Shown: positions 27,311-35,716 of the stretch, piece after piece
Numbering within the stretch: the stretch's first letter is position 1
Layout of the letters: the number at the start of each line of letters is the position of its first letter
Origin: Paenibacillus paeoniae
GTDB lineage: Bacteria > Bacillota > Bacilli > Paenibacillales > Paenibacillaceae
Assembly (NCBI RefSeq): GCF_003388735.1
Contig: NZ_QUBQ01000003.1
Location: 1 to 64,000, forward strand
Reading direction: 5' to 3'
DNA length: 64,000 nucleotides
Made by a program: the position numbers and the translations under genes
Notes under the pieces: generated by a model
The model's input: only the letters and a program-made list of their open reading frames with translations
Database searches by the model: none
Told to the model about the DNA's origin: nothing

Positions 27311-27580
27311 ATGACCAAGCTTCCGGTTGTCGTTCGTCTGAAGACGGGGCTTCATGCGAGACCAGCAGCGTTATTCGTACAAGAAGCGAACAAATTCTCC
27401 TCCGAGGTATTTGTAGAGAAAGACGATAAGAAGGTTAACGCCAAATCCATTATGGGGATTATGAGTCTGGCAATCAGCTCTGGCACAGAAATTTCAATCA
27501 GCGCAGACGGGTCGGACGCGGAACAGGCTGTAAACGCTTTAGTCGCCCTTGTCAGCAAAGAGGAACTGGATAACCAATAA
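27311..27580 (+). CDS. HPr-family phosphocarrier protein at the crh position
   Basis: An 89-residue HPr-fold protein. Both phosphorylation sites are present: His15 in 'GLHARPA' and Ser46 in 'NAKSIMGIMS'. In Bacillus the gene after whiA is crh, whose product has Gln15 and acts only in catabolite repression. His15 here means it could also accept phosphate from enzyme I. Ser46 makes it a substrate of the HPr kinase encoded at 8419. The ATG follows GGGGG. Confidence 0.9.
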   Translation: MTKLPVVVRLKTGLHARPAALFVQEANKFSSEVFVEKDDKKVNAKSIMGIMSLAISSGTEISISADGSDAEQAVNALVALVSKEELDNQ

Positions 27581-27585
27581 GAGGA

Positions 27586-27639
27586 AAGAAGTGGCTTTGT
27601 CGCATGACTTGTTCGCGCGCCCAAAGCGGCTTCTTTTTT
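27586..27639 (+). terminator. Intrinsic terminator after the HPr-like gene
   Basis: AAGAAGTGGCTTTG (27586-27599) pairs with CAAAGCGGCTTCTT (27622-27635), 12 of 14 positions, followed by TTTT. Confidence 0.85.
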
Positions 27640-27667
27640 ATTTGAACGTCTGTTTACCGGTAAAAGC

Positions 27668-27761
27668 AAGAAGCCTCTCCTTACACCCAAGTCGTCGATA
27701 TCTCGCAAGCATAAGCTTGGCGTAGATTGTCGTCTGGGAGTTGAGGAAAGGCTTCTTTTTT
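27668..27761. repeat. Long imperfect hairpin between convergent genes
   Basis: Two 43-base arms (27668-27710 and 27715-27757) around an ATAA loop pair at 29 of 43 positions plus two G-U pairs. The outer nine pairs (AAGAAGCCT) and inner five (CAAGC) are perfect, and T's follow on the right. It may serve as a terminator for both the HPr-like gene and ldh, but it is much longer than needed for that. Confidence 0.7.
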
Positions 27762-27836
27762 AACGTCCATTTATATGTTGGCGTATGGTTGTGTGGATAT
27801 GCTCTGATGTATGTTCAAATGCGTGCTGTTAAAGGC

Positions 27837-28751
27837 TTAGTTATCCAGTGTCTCAAGAATGTTTTTCAGTTTATCTGCGGACTGGGTAAAGAGATCCTGT
27901 TCTTGATCGGTTAGGTCCAGTTCCAGCGTGGAGCGAATACCGTTGCGGTCGATGATGCAAGGAATACCCAAATAGGTGTCTGATACGCCGCGGTAGTTCT
28001 GCAGCAGTGTCGATACATTCAACACGGCGCCTTCATCGTCCAGAATCGCTGTACAGATGCGGTCCAGAGCGAGAGCGATGGCATAATAGGTTGCTCCTTT
28101 GGCCTGAATGATTTGGTAAGCGGCGTCCCTCGTATTGACGAAGATTTCGTTCTTGTCCTCAGCGCTAAGCTGCAGCTCGGTTCCGGCTACATTGGCCAGG
28201 CTCCATACGGGCAGCTCGGAATCGCCATGTTCGCCAATGATATGCGCATGAACGCTGCGAGGATCGATATGCAGCTTCTGGCCGATCAGATAGCGGAAGC
28301 GCGCGCTGTCGAGTAAGGTGCCGGAGCCAATTACGCGATTGGCTGGCAAGCCCGACTTTTTCCATGATCTGTAGCTCATAATATCGACTGGATTGGATGC
28401 GATGAGTAAGATCGCGTCTCTAGTATGAAGCAGTACTTGGTCAATGATGCTATCGAAGATGGCAATGTTGCGCTTTAGAAGGTCGATGCGCGACTCGCCA
28501 GGCTTTTGAGCAGCCCCAGCCGTAATGATGATGATGTCGGCCGATGCGCAATCTTCATATGTGCCAGCCCATACTTTGGCTCCGCCGAGATAAGGCATGC
28601 CATGGTTCATATCAAGCGCGTCGCCGGCTGCTTTATCGGCATTGGCGTCAATGAGCACCAGCTCATCCATTCGGTTGCGAAGCAGCAATGTGTAAGCAGT
28701 AGTGGATCCTACGGCCCCCGTACCAATAATAACAATTCTAGATTTCTTCAT
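27837..28751 (-). CDS. ldh: L-lactate dehydrogenase
   Basis: A 304-residue NAD-dependent enzyme that reduces pyruvate to L-lactate and regenerates NAD+ in fermentation. NAD-binding 'GTGAVGSTTAYTLL', substrate Arg region 'GESRIDLLKRN', and catalytic His in 'IIGEHGDSELPVWS', which separates it from malate dehydrogenase. The ATG at 28751 follows AAAGGAGA; a TTG six bases upstream is too close. It lies 15 bases after the formate-channel gene and is probably transcribed with it. Confidence 0.94.
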   Translation of the reverse strand: MKKSRIVIIGTGAVGSTTAYTLLLRNRMDELVLIDANADKAAGDALDMNHGMPYLGGAKVWAGTYEDCASADIIIITAGAAQKPGESRIDLLKRNIAIFDSIIDQVLLHTRDAILLIASNPVDIMSYRSWKKSGLPANRVIGSGTLLDSARFRYLIGQKLHIDPRSVHAHIIGEHGDSELPVWSLANVAGTELQLSAEDKNEIFVNTRDAAYQIIQAKGATYYAIALALDRICTAILDDEGAVLNVSTLLQNYRGVSDTYLGIPCIIDRNGIRSTLELDLTDQEQDLFTQSADKLKNILETLDN

Positions 28752-28766
28752 TTGCAATAGTCTCCT

Positions 28767-29546
28767 TTATTCCTCTATAAAAGGTTTATTCACGTAGTAG
28801 TACATCGCCGCCATAAGCAGGCTTCCCCCGATCAGATTGCCGATTGTGACCGGTATTAGGTTGTGCAGGATGCCGTCCAGCGATATTGTTCCCGGCTGCT
28901 CTAATACGAGCGCGATGGCGAAGGTACACATATTCGCAATGCTATGCTCATAACCGGAGATAAAGAAGCAGAATACGAAGAGCATCATGGCGAACATTTT
29001 GGCGCCATCGCCCTTCAGCCCCATGGGCACGAAGAAGGCTAGACAGACTAGCCAATTACACAAGATGGCACGGAAGAACAGCTCAAGCATGGGCGTATGC
29101 ATCTTTTTGTCCACGACTTCCAGCAGAAATCCGTTTACGTTCGGGTCAGCGAATAGCCCTGTTGCCCAGATTAGAAAGGCAAATACGACAGCGCCAAGAA
29201 CATTGCCGCCGTAGCTGAGAAGCCACAGCTTGGTGGTATCGCTCCAACGCATCTTTTTCCGCAAGGCGGCGTAGCTGTAATAGAAGGTGTTGCCGGTAAA
29301 CAAATCGCCTCCGCCATAGCTGATCAGAATGATCGCTGTACCGAATGTCAGGGCGGCCATGGGATAGGTGAGTGGAGAATGCTCCACGTAAAAGAAACTG
29401 CCTGTCTTAAAAGCAACGATTACGCCGAATCCGATAAACATGCTGGCCAGCATGGAACGTGACAGGTAACGCCACAGGCTTTGGCGGAAAATGCGCAGCT
29501 TCTTCAGGGCAAGCTGTTCCACCTTGAGCAGCGCTTCGATCTCCAT
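28767..29546 (-). CDS. Formate/nitrite transporter family channel
   Basis: A 259-residue membrane protein with six hydrophobic segments and family features 'GGGDLFTGNTFYY' and 'CNWLVCLAFFVPMG' (the latter typical of the pore region of FocA/NirC proteins). Members conduct formate, nitrite, lactate or related small anions. Co-transcription with ldh suggests export of fermentation acids such as lactate or formate; the actual substrate cannot be read. The ATG follows AGGAGGAG. Confidence 0.88.
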   Translation of the reverse strand: MEIEALLKVEQLALKKLRIFRQSLWRYLSRSMLASMFIGFGVIVAFKTGSFFYVEHSPLTYPMAALTFGTAIILISYGGGDLFTGNTFYYSYAALRKKMRWSDTTKLWLLSYGGNVLGAVVFAFLIWATGLFADPNVNGFLLEVVDKKMHTPMLELFFRAILCNWLVCLAFFVPMGLKGDGAKMFAMMLFVFCFFISGYEHSIANMCTFAIALVLEQPGTISLDGILHNLIPVTIGNLIGGSLLMAAMYYYVNKPFIEE

Positions 29547-29601
29547 AAGTACTCCTCCTGTCTATCTCTTTGTTGCATCTGTCGTGTGTTGCTGTGAAGT
29601 C

Positions 29602-29645
29602 AATATAGCATGCGCAGGAATTGGAAGGATGTGATAAAAGTCACT
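29602..29645 (-). promoter_or_regulatory. Promoter with Fnr/Crp-type box for the channel-ldh operon
   Basis: TGTGA-TAAAAG-TCACT (29630-29645) matches the Crp/Fnr consensus TGTGA-N6-TCACA at nine of ten positions. On the minus strand an extended -10, TGC-TATATT (29602-29607), lies such that the box centre is about 42 bases upstream of the predicted start, the spacing of class II activation. No convincing -35 box is present, as expected for an activator-dependent promoter. Confidence 0.7.
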
Positions 29646-29705
29646 ATCGGTGAGGAAGAAATGGAGGGGGTGGAGTGATATTAGGCTGTGTGCCCGGAAA
29701 ATACC

Positions 29706-29911
29706 CTTGCGAGAAGCGACAAATTGTAGGAAGTGGCTGGAGTAGGCAGCCAGGAAAGCCTAATTATGTGAAAGTGGCTGGAATGGGAAATTAGTGGTGC
29801 GAGGAACGCTTAATCGAGTGAAGTAGCTAGAATGGGCAATTAATGGTGCGAGGAACGCTTAATCCTATGAGAGTAGCTGAAACGAGGATTTACCGCTGAG
29901 GGATGCGATAG
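29706..29911. repeat. Degenerate tandem repeats of about 50 bases
   Basis: Two well-conserved units (29770-29819, 29820-29868) share 'GGTGCGAGGAACGCTTAATC' and 'AGTGGCTGGAATGGG'-like parts. More degenerate neighbours lie at 29728-29769 and 29869-29911, with part of another at 29706-29727. The rest of the 424-base gap holds only the promoter above and the clpP terminator. Confidence 0.75.
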
Positions 29912-29916
29912 AACTG

Positions 29917-29956
29917 AAGAAACCTCCCGACCACAAAAGTGGAAGGGAGGTTTCTT
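29917..29956 (-). terminator. Intrinsic terminator after clpP
   Basis: AAGAAACCTCCC (29917-29928) and GGGAGGTTTCTT (29945-29956) form a perfect 12-base-pair stem just past the clpP stop. Confidence 0.8.
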
Positions 29957-29970
29957 GGCAATTAAATCAA

Positions 29971-30552
29971 TTAGACCTTCTCGATGACTTTGTCGACTAG
30001 GCCATACTCTTTGGCTTCGGCCGCACTCATGAAATAGTCGCGGTCGGTATCTTGCTCGATACGGCTGAGCGGCTGGCCGGAGCGATCCGCCAGGATGTTG
30101 TTCAGCTTGTCGCGCATCTTCAGGATGCGGCGAGCGCGGATCTCGATGTCGCTGGCTTGACCTTCGGCGCCGCCAAGCGGCTGATGGATCATAACCTCGC
30201 TGTTCGGCAGCGCATAACGCTTGCCTTTCGCGCCTGCCGTCAGCAGGAACGCGCCCATGGACGCGGCCATACCTACGCAGATCGTCGATACATCCGGCTT
30301 GATGTATTGCATCGTATCATAAATCGCCATTCCGGCTGTAATGGAACCGCCAGGGCTGTTGATGTATAGGGAGATATCTTTATCCGGGTCTTCCGCTGCC
30401 AGGAACAGCATTTGCGCAATGATGGAGTTGGCTACCACGTCATTCACGCCCGAGCCTAGAAATATAATGCGATCTTTCAACAGGCGGGAGTAAATATCAT
30501 ATGAACGTTCCCCCCGATTGCTTTGCTCAATAACCATAGGCACAAAATTCAT
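29971..30552 (-). CDS. clpP: ATP-dependent Clp protease proteolytic subunit
   Basis: A 193-residue serine protease that forms the double heptameric core used by ClpX/ClpC. Catalytic Ser98 in 'GMAASMGAF' and His123 in 'VMIHQPLGG' are present, with the Asp in '[13 protein letters not shown]'. It degrades misfolded and ssrA-tagged proteins; the tag RNA is also encoded in this window (53145). The gene is alone, with its own terminator. ATG follows AGGAGG-type site (reverse of 'aatcctcctt'). Confidence 0.96.
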   Translation of the reverse strand: MNFVPMVIEQSNRGERSYDIYSRLLKDRIIFLGSGVNDVVANSIIAQMLFLAAEDPDKDISLYINSPGGSITAGMAIYDTMQYIKPDVSTICVGMAASMGAFLLTAGAKGKRYALPNSEVMIHQPLGGAEGQASDIEIRARRILKMRDKLNNILADRSGQPLSRIEQDTDRDYFMSAAEAKEYGLVDKVIEKV

Positions 30553-30689
30553 TTCGAACCAATCCTCCTTCGTCTACGTAAAAGCATGAATCTAAAATTC
30601 GTATTCCTATCATAACGGATCCAAATTAAAAAGTCAAAGATGGTCAAAGAAATTGATTTTTCAGGCTGCCGTCCATTGTTAACCTATCA

Positions 30690-31247
30690 TTAAACCTCTT
30701 TTTGTTCTGTAAAGTAGGTACCGTTTTGCAAATCATCCACGAACCGCTGCAGCCACTCATAATAGCCCACGGCATGCTTCAGCTTGTGCAGATCCTCCAG
30801 ACATAGCTTCCGCTCTTCCTCAGACGTATCGAGTTCAAGGATCATCTCACTGAGCTTAGGGATAACCGCTTGGATCGCCCCCAGCATAACATCGATCTCC
30901 CGTTGAAGCTTGAAGGTGAAGAAGGATTGGAACGCTTTGAAGAAATCTGTCTCCGCAGCGTACAGATCTTTACGATCCTCTTTTTCATTCAGCTTGCTGA
31001 TCATTTTGGATTCTGTTAACGATCTGACCGCGTAGCTCATATTGCTTTTGCTCATATTCATACTTGTCTGCATGTTCTCCAGCGTCATCGGCCTGTCTTC
31101 GAAAAACATGATGCCGTACAATTGGCCGAACGTATAGTTGACGCCATACAAATCCATCGTCTCCGCGATTGCGTCAATGACCTGCGCTCTCCATTCTTCA
31201 CGGGGGGACAAGGGCTCCTTCATCTGTCCAAAAGTAGCTTTTCTCAC
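30690..31247 (-). CDS. GbsR/MarR-type transcriptional regulator
   Basis: A 185-residue winged-helix regulator of the GbsR family ('YGVNYTFGQLYGIMFFEDRP', 'MNMSKSNMSYAVRSL', 'EKEDRKDLY'). Bacillus GbsR is a choline-responsive repressor of choline uptake and glycine betaine synthesis. The gene diverges from the Ugp-like operon starting at 31442, so it likely controls that operon and itself. The effector is unknown; choline or a choline ester is a reasonable guess from the family. ATG follows a GGAGGAG site. Confidence 0.82.
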   Translation of the reverse strand: MRKATFGQMKEPLSPREEWRAQVIDAIAETMDLYGVNYTFGQLYGIMFFEDRPMTLENMQTSMNMSKSNMSYAVRSLTESKMISKLNEKEDRKDLYAAETDFFKAFQSFFTFKLQREIDVMLGAIQAVIPKLSEMILELDTSEEERKLCLEDLHKLKHAVGYYEWLQRFVDDLQNGTYFTEQKEV

Positions 31248-31354
31248 AACTTCTCCTCCACCTGCTAATCATTCTTCTCTCATTTTTGCTTTTACATAAT
31301 CTTTACGTCAATTTAACGCAGGAATAACCATTCTCCTCACAAATGAACGTACAA

Positions 31355-31426
31355 TTATTTTTGAACAGAGGTGTTGATGATGACTTATCTATCAATATCC
31401 TATCATAAATTAAACTATTTTTGAAC
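31355..31426 (+). promoter_or_regulatory. Direct repeat TATTTTTGAAC in the divergent control region
   Basis: TTATTTTTGAAC (31355-31366) and CTATTTTTGAAC (31415-31426) share 11 bases and lie 60 bases apart. A weak promoter for the importer operon could lie between them. They are candidate operator half-sites for the GbsR-type regulator. Confidence 0.4.
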
Positions 31427-31441
31427 GAAAAGGGAGGATCC

Positions 31442-32323
31442 ATGAAACGATTCAAACTTGCAGGCGATCTGAAGGCATTCCTGTTTACTTTGCCCGCTTT
31501 GGCGCCTCTGACACTATTCTGGTTTATCCCGCTTGGGTACGTCGTGTACCTCAGTTTCATGGAATGGGATTTCATGAGTCCGGACAAGCTGTTTGTCGGC
31601 TTGGACAATTATCGGTATCTGTTTCAAAATCCGGCATTCTATCAGTCGCTTCGGGTGACACTGTGGTTCTGCTTGGGCAGCGTTATTCCAAGTATGACAC
31701 TCGGGCTGCTGCTGGCCTTACTGCTAGGCGGACAAGGAAAGGGCGGGGCGCTTTACCGCACGATGATGTTCGCTCCATGGGTGACGCCTACGGTGGCGGT
31801 ATCGATCGTATGGTCATGGATTTACGAGCCGGAGGTGGGACTCGCCAACAGCATGCTGAATCTCATCGGCCTGGACGGCGTTGGCTGGCTTAAGGATCCC
31901 AACTGGGCGCTACTCGGCGTTCTCATCATGACGGTGTGGAAATCGGCGGGCTGGTGCATGATTTTCTACTTGATCGCGATTCGCAACGTTCCCGCTGATT
32001 TGCTGGAAGCGGCTGATTTGGACGGAGCGAACAGATGGAGGAAATTCCGCAGCGTGACGCTGCCGCTTATTTCTCCGACGACCTTCTTCCTCGTCATTGT
32101 TCAATTGATCGCGGCCATTCAAACGTATGACCAGATTAATATTTTGACGCAGGGCGGACCATCGGGTTCCACACGGACCCTCTTGTATCTCTATTATCAA
32201 TCAGCTTTTACTTCCTTCCAGATTGGCGAAGCGTCTTCAGTGGCGGTGACCATCATCTTCGGATGCGGAGCCTTGTCTCTGATTGCGTTCATGGCGGGAA
32301 GAAAAACGGTTCATTATCATTAA
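31442..32323 (+). CDS. ABC importer permease, UgpA-like
   Basis: A 293-residue inner-membrane permease with six helices and the ATPase-contact loop 'EAADLDGANRWRKFRSVTLP'. It belongs to the carbohydrate/glycerol-phosphate uptake group (UgpA/MalF type). Start: ATG at 31442 after GGGAGG. It is the first gene of the operon with a second permease, a binding lipoprotein, and phosphatase genes. No ATPase gene is present; MsmX at 4992 could serve. Confidence 0.88.
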   Translation: MKRFKLAGDLKAFLFTLPALAPLTLFWFIPLGYVVYLSFMEWDFMSPDKLFVGLDNYRYLFQNPAFYQSLRVTLWFCLGSVIPSMTLGLLLALLLGGQGKGGALYRTMMFAPWVTPTVAVSIVWSWIYEPEVGLANSMLNLIGLDGVGWLKDPNWALLGVLIMTVWKSAGWCMIFYLIAIRNVPADLLEAADLDGANRWRKFRSVTLPLISPTTFFLVIVQLIAAIQTYDQINILTQGGPSGSTRTLLYLYYQSAFTSFQIGEASSVAVTIIFGCGALSLIAFMAGRKTVHYH

Positions 32324-32345
32324 TCATTTTGAAAGGGGCAAAAAA

Positions 32346-33188
32346 ATGCCGTACAACAGAGTTTTCTTTAAGATTCTTCGGCATCTGCTGCTGGCGGCTG
32401 CAGCAATCATAATGGCGTTCCCGTTCTATTGGCTGGTGATGAGCGCCTTAAAAACGAATGACGAGATCTGGCAGTTCCCGCCAGCGCTATGGCCGGATAC
32501 CCCTTTGTGGAGCAATTTTGTGGACGCCTGGCAAGCGGCGCCGTTCGCGCAATATTTGTTCAATAGCATCTTTGTCGCAGGATCGATTGTAGTCATTCAA
32601 GTGATCAATTCCGGCATGATGGCTTATGCCCTGACGCATATGAAGTTTCGGTTAAAAGGCGCCATGACGATGATGATCCTCATTGGTTACATGGTACCGG
32701 CTACTGCGGTGTATTTGCCGGGCTACATTATACTTGGCAAGCTACAACTGTTGGACTCCTATGGAGGGTTGATTTTATCGAACTGCGTAAGCGTGTTTTC
32801 GATTTTTTTGATCAGACAAGCCTTCTTGCAAGTGAATCATGAGCTGGTTGAGGCGGGACAGATTGACGGAGCCTCGCATATGCGGATTTTGTGGACGATT
32901 CTTGTTCCGCTGACGCGCTCCTCCTTCGCTGTACTCGCACTCATAACCTTTATCGATCAATACAACAACTACTTCTGGCCGATGCTCATTACGCGCAATC
33001 CCGATCTCCAGCTCATCTCGGCGGGACTGCGGAGCTTCTTCGTGGAAGGAGGTGCCTACGGACTGAAGTGGCCGCTTATTATGGCAGCCAGCGCATTCAC
33101 AATCGCGCCTCTGCTCGTTCTGTTCTTGTTGACGCAGAAGCTGATTATTCAGAGCGTTAATCTGACGGCGGGCTCAAGCAAGGGATAG
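32346..33188 (+). CDS. ABC importer permease, UgpE-like
   Basis: A 280-residue partner permease with six helices and contact loop 'EAGQIDGASHMRILWTILVP'. It follows the UgpA-like gene by 22 bases. The start is the ATG at 32346 with AAAGGGG upstream; the longer frame overlaps the preceding gene. Confidence 0.88.
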   Translation: MPYNRVFFKILRHLLLAAAAIIMAFPFYWLVMSALKTNDEIWQFPPALWPDTPLWSNFVDAWQAAPFAQYLFNSIFVAGSIVVIQVINSGMMAYALTHMKFRLKGAMTMMILIGYMVPATAVYLPGYIILGKLQLLDSYGGLILSNCVSVFSIFLIRQAFLQVNHELVEAGQIDGASHMRILWTILVPLTRSSFAVLALITFIDQYNNYFWPMLITRNPDLQLISAGLRSFFVEGGAYGLKWPLIMAASAFTIAPLLVLFLLTQKLIIQSVNLTAGSSKG

Positions 33189-33237
33189 TGTCAAGTCAAT
33201 CATAAGCAACAACCATTCGAAGGGAGCACGAACTACA

Positions 33238-34569
33238 ATGAAAAAATGGTTATCCGGGGTTATCTTGCTGTCTATTCTATTGCTGTCCGCCTGTGGCGCC
33301 AATCAAGGAGGGAATGGAGGCAAGCCTTCATCCCAAGGAGATGGAGCAACGCCACCTCCAGCTGCTGCTGAACCCGTGACGATTGAGTTCTGGTATGGAC
33401 TTGGCGGTAAGCTTGGCGAGAATATGGGAGTGCTTATCGATAAATTCAACGCTTCCCAGAACGAAGTTATTGTAAAACCAGTGGTACAAGCTGACTATTC
33501 CGAGACGGAGAAGAAGCTTCAAGCGGCGATTGCTTCCGGCAAGGTGCCGGCTGCTGTCTTGTCTTCCAACGTGGACTGGGCGCGCAAAGGTTACTACGCT
33601 TCGCTCGATGAGCTGATGGCTGGACAATCGGATTTCAACAAAGATGATGTGATTGCTACGTTCTTGGAGCAAGGCACTGTGGACGGGAAGCAATATTTTC
33701 TACCGATGTACGGCACGACACAAGTCATGTATTACCGCAAGGATGCACTGGAGAAGCACAATATTAAGCCCGAAGACCTGAAGACATGGGAAGCGCTGGC
33801 GGAAGCGGCTAAGACAATGACCGTGAAGGAAGGCGGCAAAACGTCGTTCTACGGCTGGGAGCCAATGTGGGGCGCGGAAAATATGATGGATGCAGTATAT
33901 GGAAAAGGTGGACGCGTCATTAGCGAAGACGGCAAGCAGGTGCTGGTCGACTCGCCGGAATGGATCGAGACTTGGGATTCCTTCCGCAAGTGGATTCATG
34001 AAGATGGCATTATGCGTATTCACTCCGGCGGTCAAGGCTGGGAGTACTGGTACAAAACGATTGACGATGTCATGAAAGGCAATGCGGGTGGATATACAGG
34101 CTCTAGCGGCGACCAAGGCGATCTGGACTTCGGCATCGTGGGAGCTATGGAGCAGCCAGGCTGGGAAGGCAAGGGCCCGGGCAAGCCAGTCGCAAGTGCG
34201 ATAATGGCAGGTATCCCGGCATTGGCGGACGCTAAGCAGCAGCAAGCGGCTTTCAAATGGTTTAGCTTCTTCATGAGTCCGGAGAATACGGCATTCTGGT
34301 CAATGAATACAGGCTATATCGCAGTGCGTCAATCTGCACTGGACGATCCGGCGATGGTAGAATTCAGCAAGGAAAATCCGCAAATTACGATACCGTTGAA
34401 ACAAGCGGCTCACGCATCTATGCCTTTCCAGGACCCGACGGGCGGCAAAATCTTCGATGCGCTGAAAATCGCAGCGGATAAGGTTCAAATCGGCAACGTA
34501 CCGGCAGAGCAGGCTTTGAAGGAAGCGAAAGAAACCGCTCAGCGTGAGCTGGACCGGATGAACAAGTAG
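33238..34569 (+). CDS. ABC importer solute-binding lipoprotein, UgpB-like
   Basis: A 443-residue lipoprotein with signal peptide and lipobox 'LLSAC' (Cys about residue 19), then a Gly/Pro-rich linker. The mature part ('IEFWYGLGGKLGENMGVLID', 'FNASQNEVIVKPV', 'MYYRKDALEKHNI', 'NTGYIAVRQSAL') resembles UgpB, which binds glycerol 3-phosphate and glycerophosphocholine. The ligand here is inferred from this resemblance and from the phosphatase and phosphoesterase genes downstream. A sugar ligand remains possible. Confidence 0.87.
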   Translation: MKKWLSGVILLSILLLSACGANQGGNGGKPSSQGDGATPPPAAAEPVTIEFWYGLGGKLGENMGVLIDKFNASQNEVIVKPVVQADYSETEKKLQAAIASGKVPAAVLSSNVDWARKGYYASLDELMAGQSDFNKDDVIATFLEQGTVDGKQYFLPMYGTTQVMYYRKDALEKHNIKPEDLKTWEALAEAAKTMTVKEGGKTSFYGWEPMWGAENMMDAVYGKGGRVISEDGKQVLVDSPEWIETWDSFRKWIHEDGIMRIHSGGQGWEYWYKTIDDVMKGNAGGYTGSSGDQGDLDFGIVGAMEQPGWEGKGPGKPVASAIMAGIPALADAKQQQAAFKWFSFFMSPENTAFWSMNTGYIAVRQSALDDPAMVEFSKENPQITIPLKQAAHASMPFQDPTGGKIFDALKIAADKVQIGNVPAEQALKEAKETAQRELDRMNK

Positions 34570-34581
34570 GAGGAGAGGGCA

Positions 34582-35361
34582 ATGCGGCAAGCAGTAGTAG
34601 ATGGAATCGCCAGCCGCTTCGACGCCGTCTTGTTCGACAAGGATGGAACATTGATGGATTTTGCCTTTACGTGGGGGAAGTGGAGCGAGCGAATGCTCGC
34701 TTCCTGCTCCGGCAGGCTGGGGCTTAACAATGAGCCCTCCGTATTGGACAGGCTGCTTGGCACGCGTCACGGGGATGTCGGGGCTATCATCGATTACGAT
34801 CGAAGCGGACCGCTTGCGATGGGTACCGTGGAGGACATTACAGCTATATTGGCATGGCAAGGCTATGAAAATGGATTGACTTGGGGCGAAGCGAGGGAAG
34901 CCGCACTGGACGGCAAACGCGCAGCGGACCAGTCTATTGAAGAAGAACGGGCCGTGCGTCTGCTTCCTCATGTGCTACCGTTCCTGGTGCAATGCCGCGC
35001 GGCGGGTCTCAAGCTCGCTGTTGTGACAGCCGATGAGACTTCGGCGGCGGAGAAACATCTGGAGTGGCTCGGTATCCGCCATCTGTTCGACGCTTGTATC
35101 GGTACGGACCGGGCGGAGCGCGGCAAGCCGTTCCCCGATCTGGTGCTGCTGGCTTGCCATGAGCTGTCCGTTCGGCCGGAGCGTGTCGTTGTAATCGGCG
35201 ATACGGATGGAGATATGAAGATGGCAAAAGCCGCAGGTGCCGGCCTCGCCATTGGCATTCGAGATGACAATTTGGACCATTTGGCACAACTGCCGCATGC
35301 GGATGTAACCATCCGATTCATGGATGAGCTGTCCGTAGAGGATGCGCAAGATGAAAGCTGA
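34582..35361 (+). CDS. HAD-superfamily phosphatase
   Basis: A 259-residue HAD-IA hydrolase. Motif I 'DKDGTLMDF' with nucleophile Asp about 19, motif II 'VVTADET', and motif III/IV 'GKPFPDLVLLA...VIGDTDGDMKMA'. It is close to phosphoglycolate phosphatase-type enzymes but its substrate is unknown. It lies 12 bases after the binding-protein gene and overlaps the SMR gene by 11 bases, so it belongs to the uptake operon and may dephosphorylate the imported compound. Confidence 0.85.
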   Translation: MRQAVVDGIASRFDAVLFDKDGTLMDFAFTWGKWSERMLASCSGRLGLNNEPSVLDRLLGTRHGDVGAIIDYDRSGPLAMGTVEDITAILAWQGYENGLTWGEAREAALDGKRAADQSIEEERAVRLLPHVLPFLVQCRAAGLKLAVVTADETSAAEKHLEWLGIRHLFDACIGTDRAERGKPFPDLVLLACHELSVRPERVVVIGDTDGDMKMAKAAGAGLAIGIRDDNLDHLAQLPHADVTIRFMDELSVEDAQDES

Positions 35362-35695
35362 TACCGGAATGGGATGGCTGCTGCTGGCGATTGCAATTGT
35401 CCTGGAAGTATCGGGCACCATCAGCATGAAATTTTCAGAGAGCTTCACCAGATGGCTACCGTCCGTTCTGATGTTTCTGTTTTACGGAGCGAGCTTCACT
35501 TGTCTGAACTTTGCGATGGGCTACTTGCAGGTTAGTGTCGTCTACGCGGTGTGGTCAGGTGTGGGCATTGTGCTGATCGCTTTATTCGGATATTTCGTAT
35601 TTCAGGAAAAGATGCCGCTGTCTTCGCTCTTGTGGATCGGCGTAATTGTGGCGGGAGTCATCGGCTTGAATATAAGCAGTAAAGGTCATGGATAA
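35351..35695 (+). CDS. Small multidrug resistance (SMR) family transporter
   Basis: A 114-residue protein with four membrane helices. The conserved Glu of the first helix is in 'LEVSGTISMKFS', and 'YAVWSGVGIVLIALFGYFVF' matches the SMR signature. Family members are proton antiporters for quaternary ammonium compounds, guanidinium or polyamines. Within a possible choline-ester operon, it could expel a cationic product. Start: ATG at 35351, nine bases after TAGAGG; the ATG at 35342 is inside that site. Confidence 0.85.
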   Translation: MKADTGMGWLLLAIAIVLEVSGTISMKFSESFTRWLPSVLMFLFYGASFTCLNFAMGYLQVSVVYAVWSGVGIVLIALFGYFVFQEKMPLSSLLWIGVIVAGVIGLNISSKGHG

Positions 35696-35716
35696 TGGTC
35701 AAGGAGGGTTGGCTTC

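Noticed and set aside
27531..27544. Catabolite-responsive element TGTAAACGCTTTAG
   Set aside because: The last two conserved positions do not fit and it lies inside the HPr-like coding sequence near its end.
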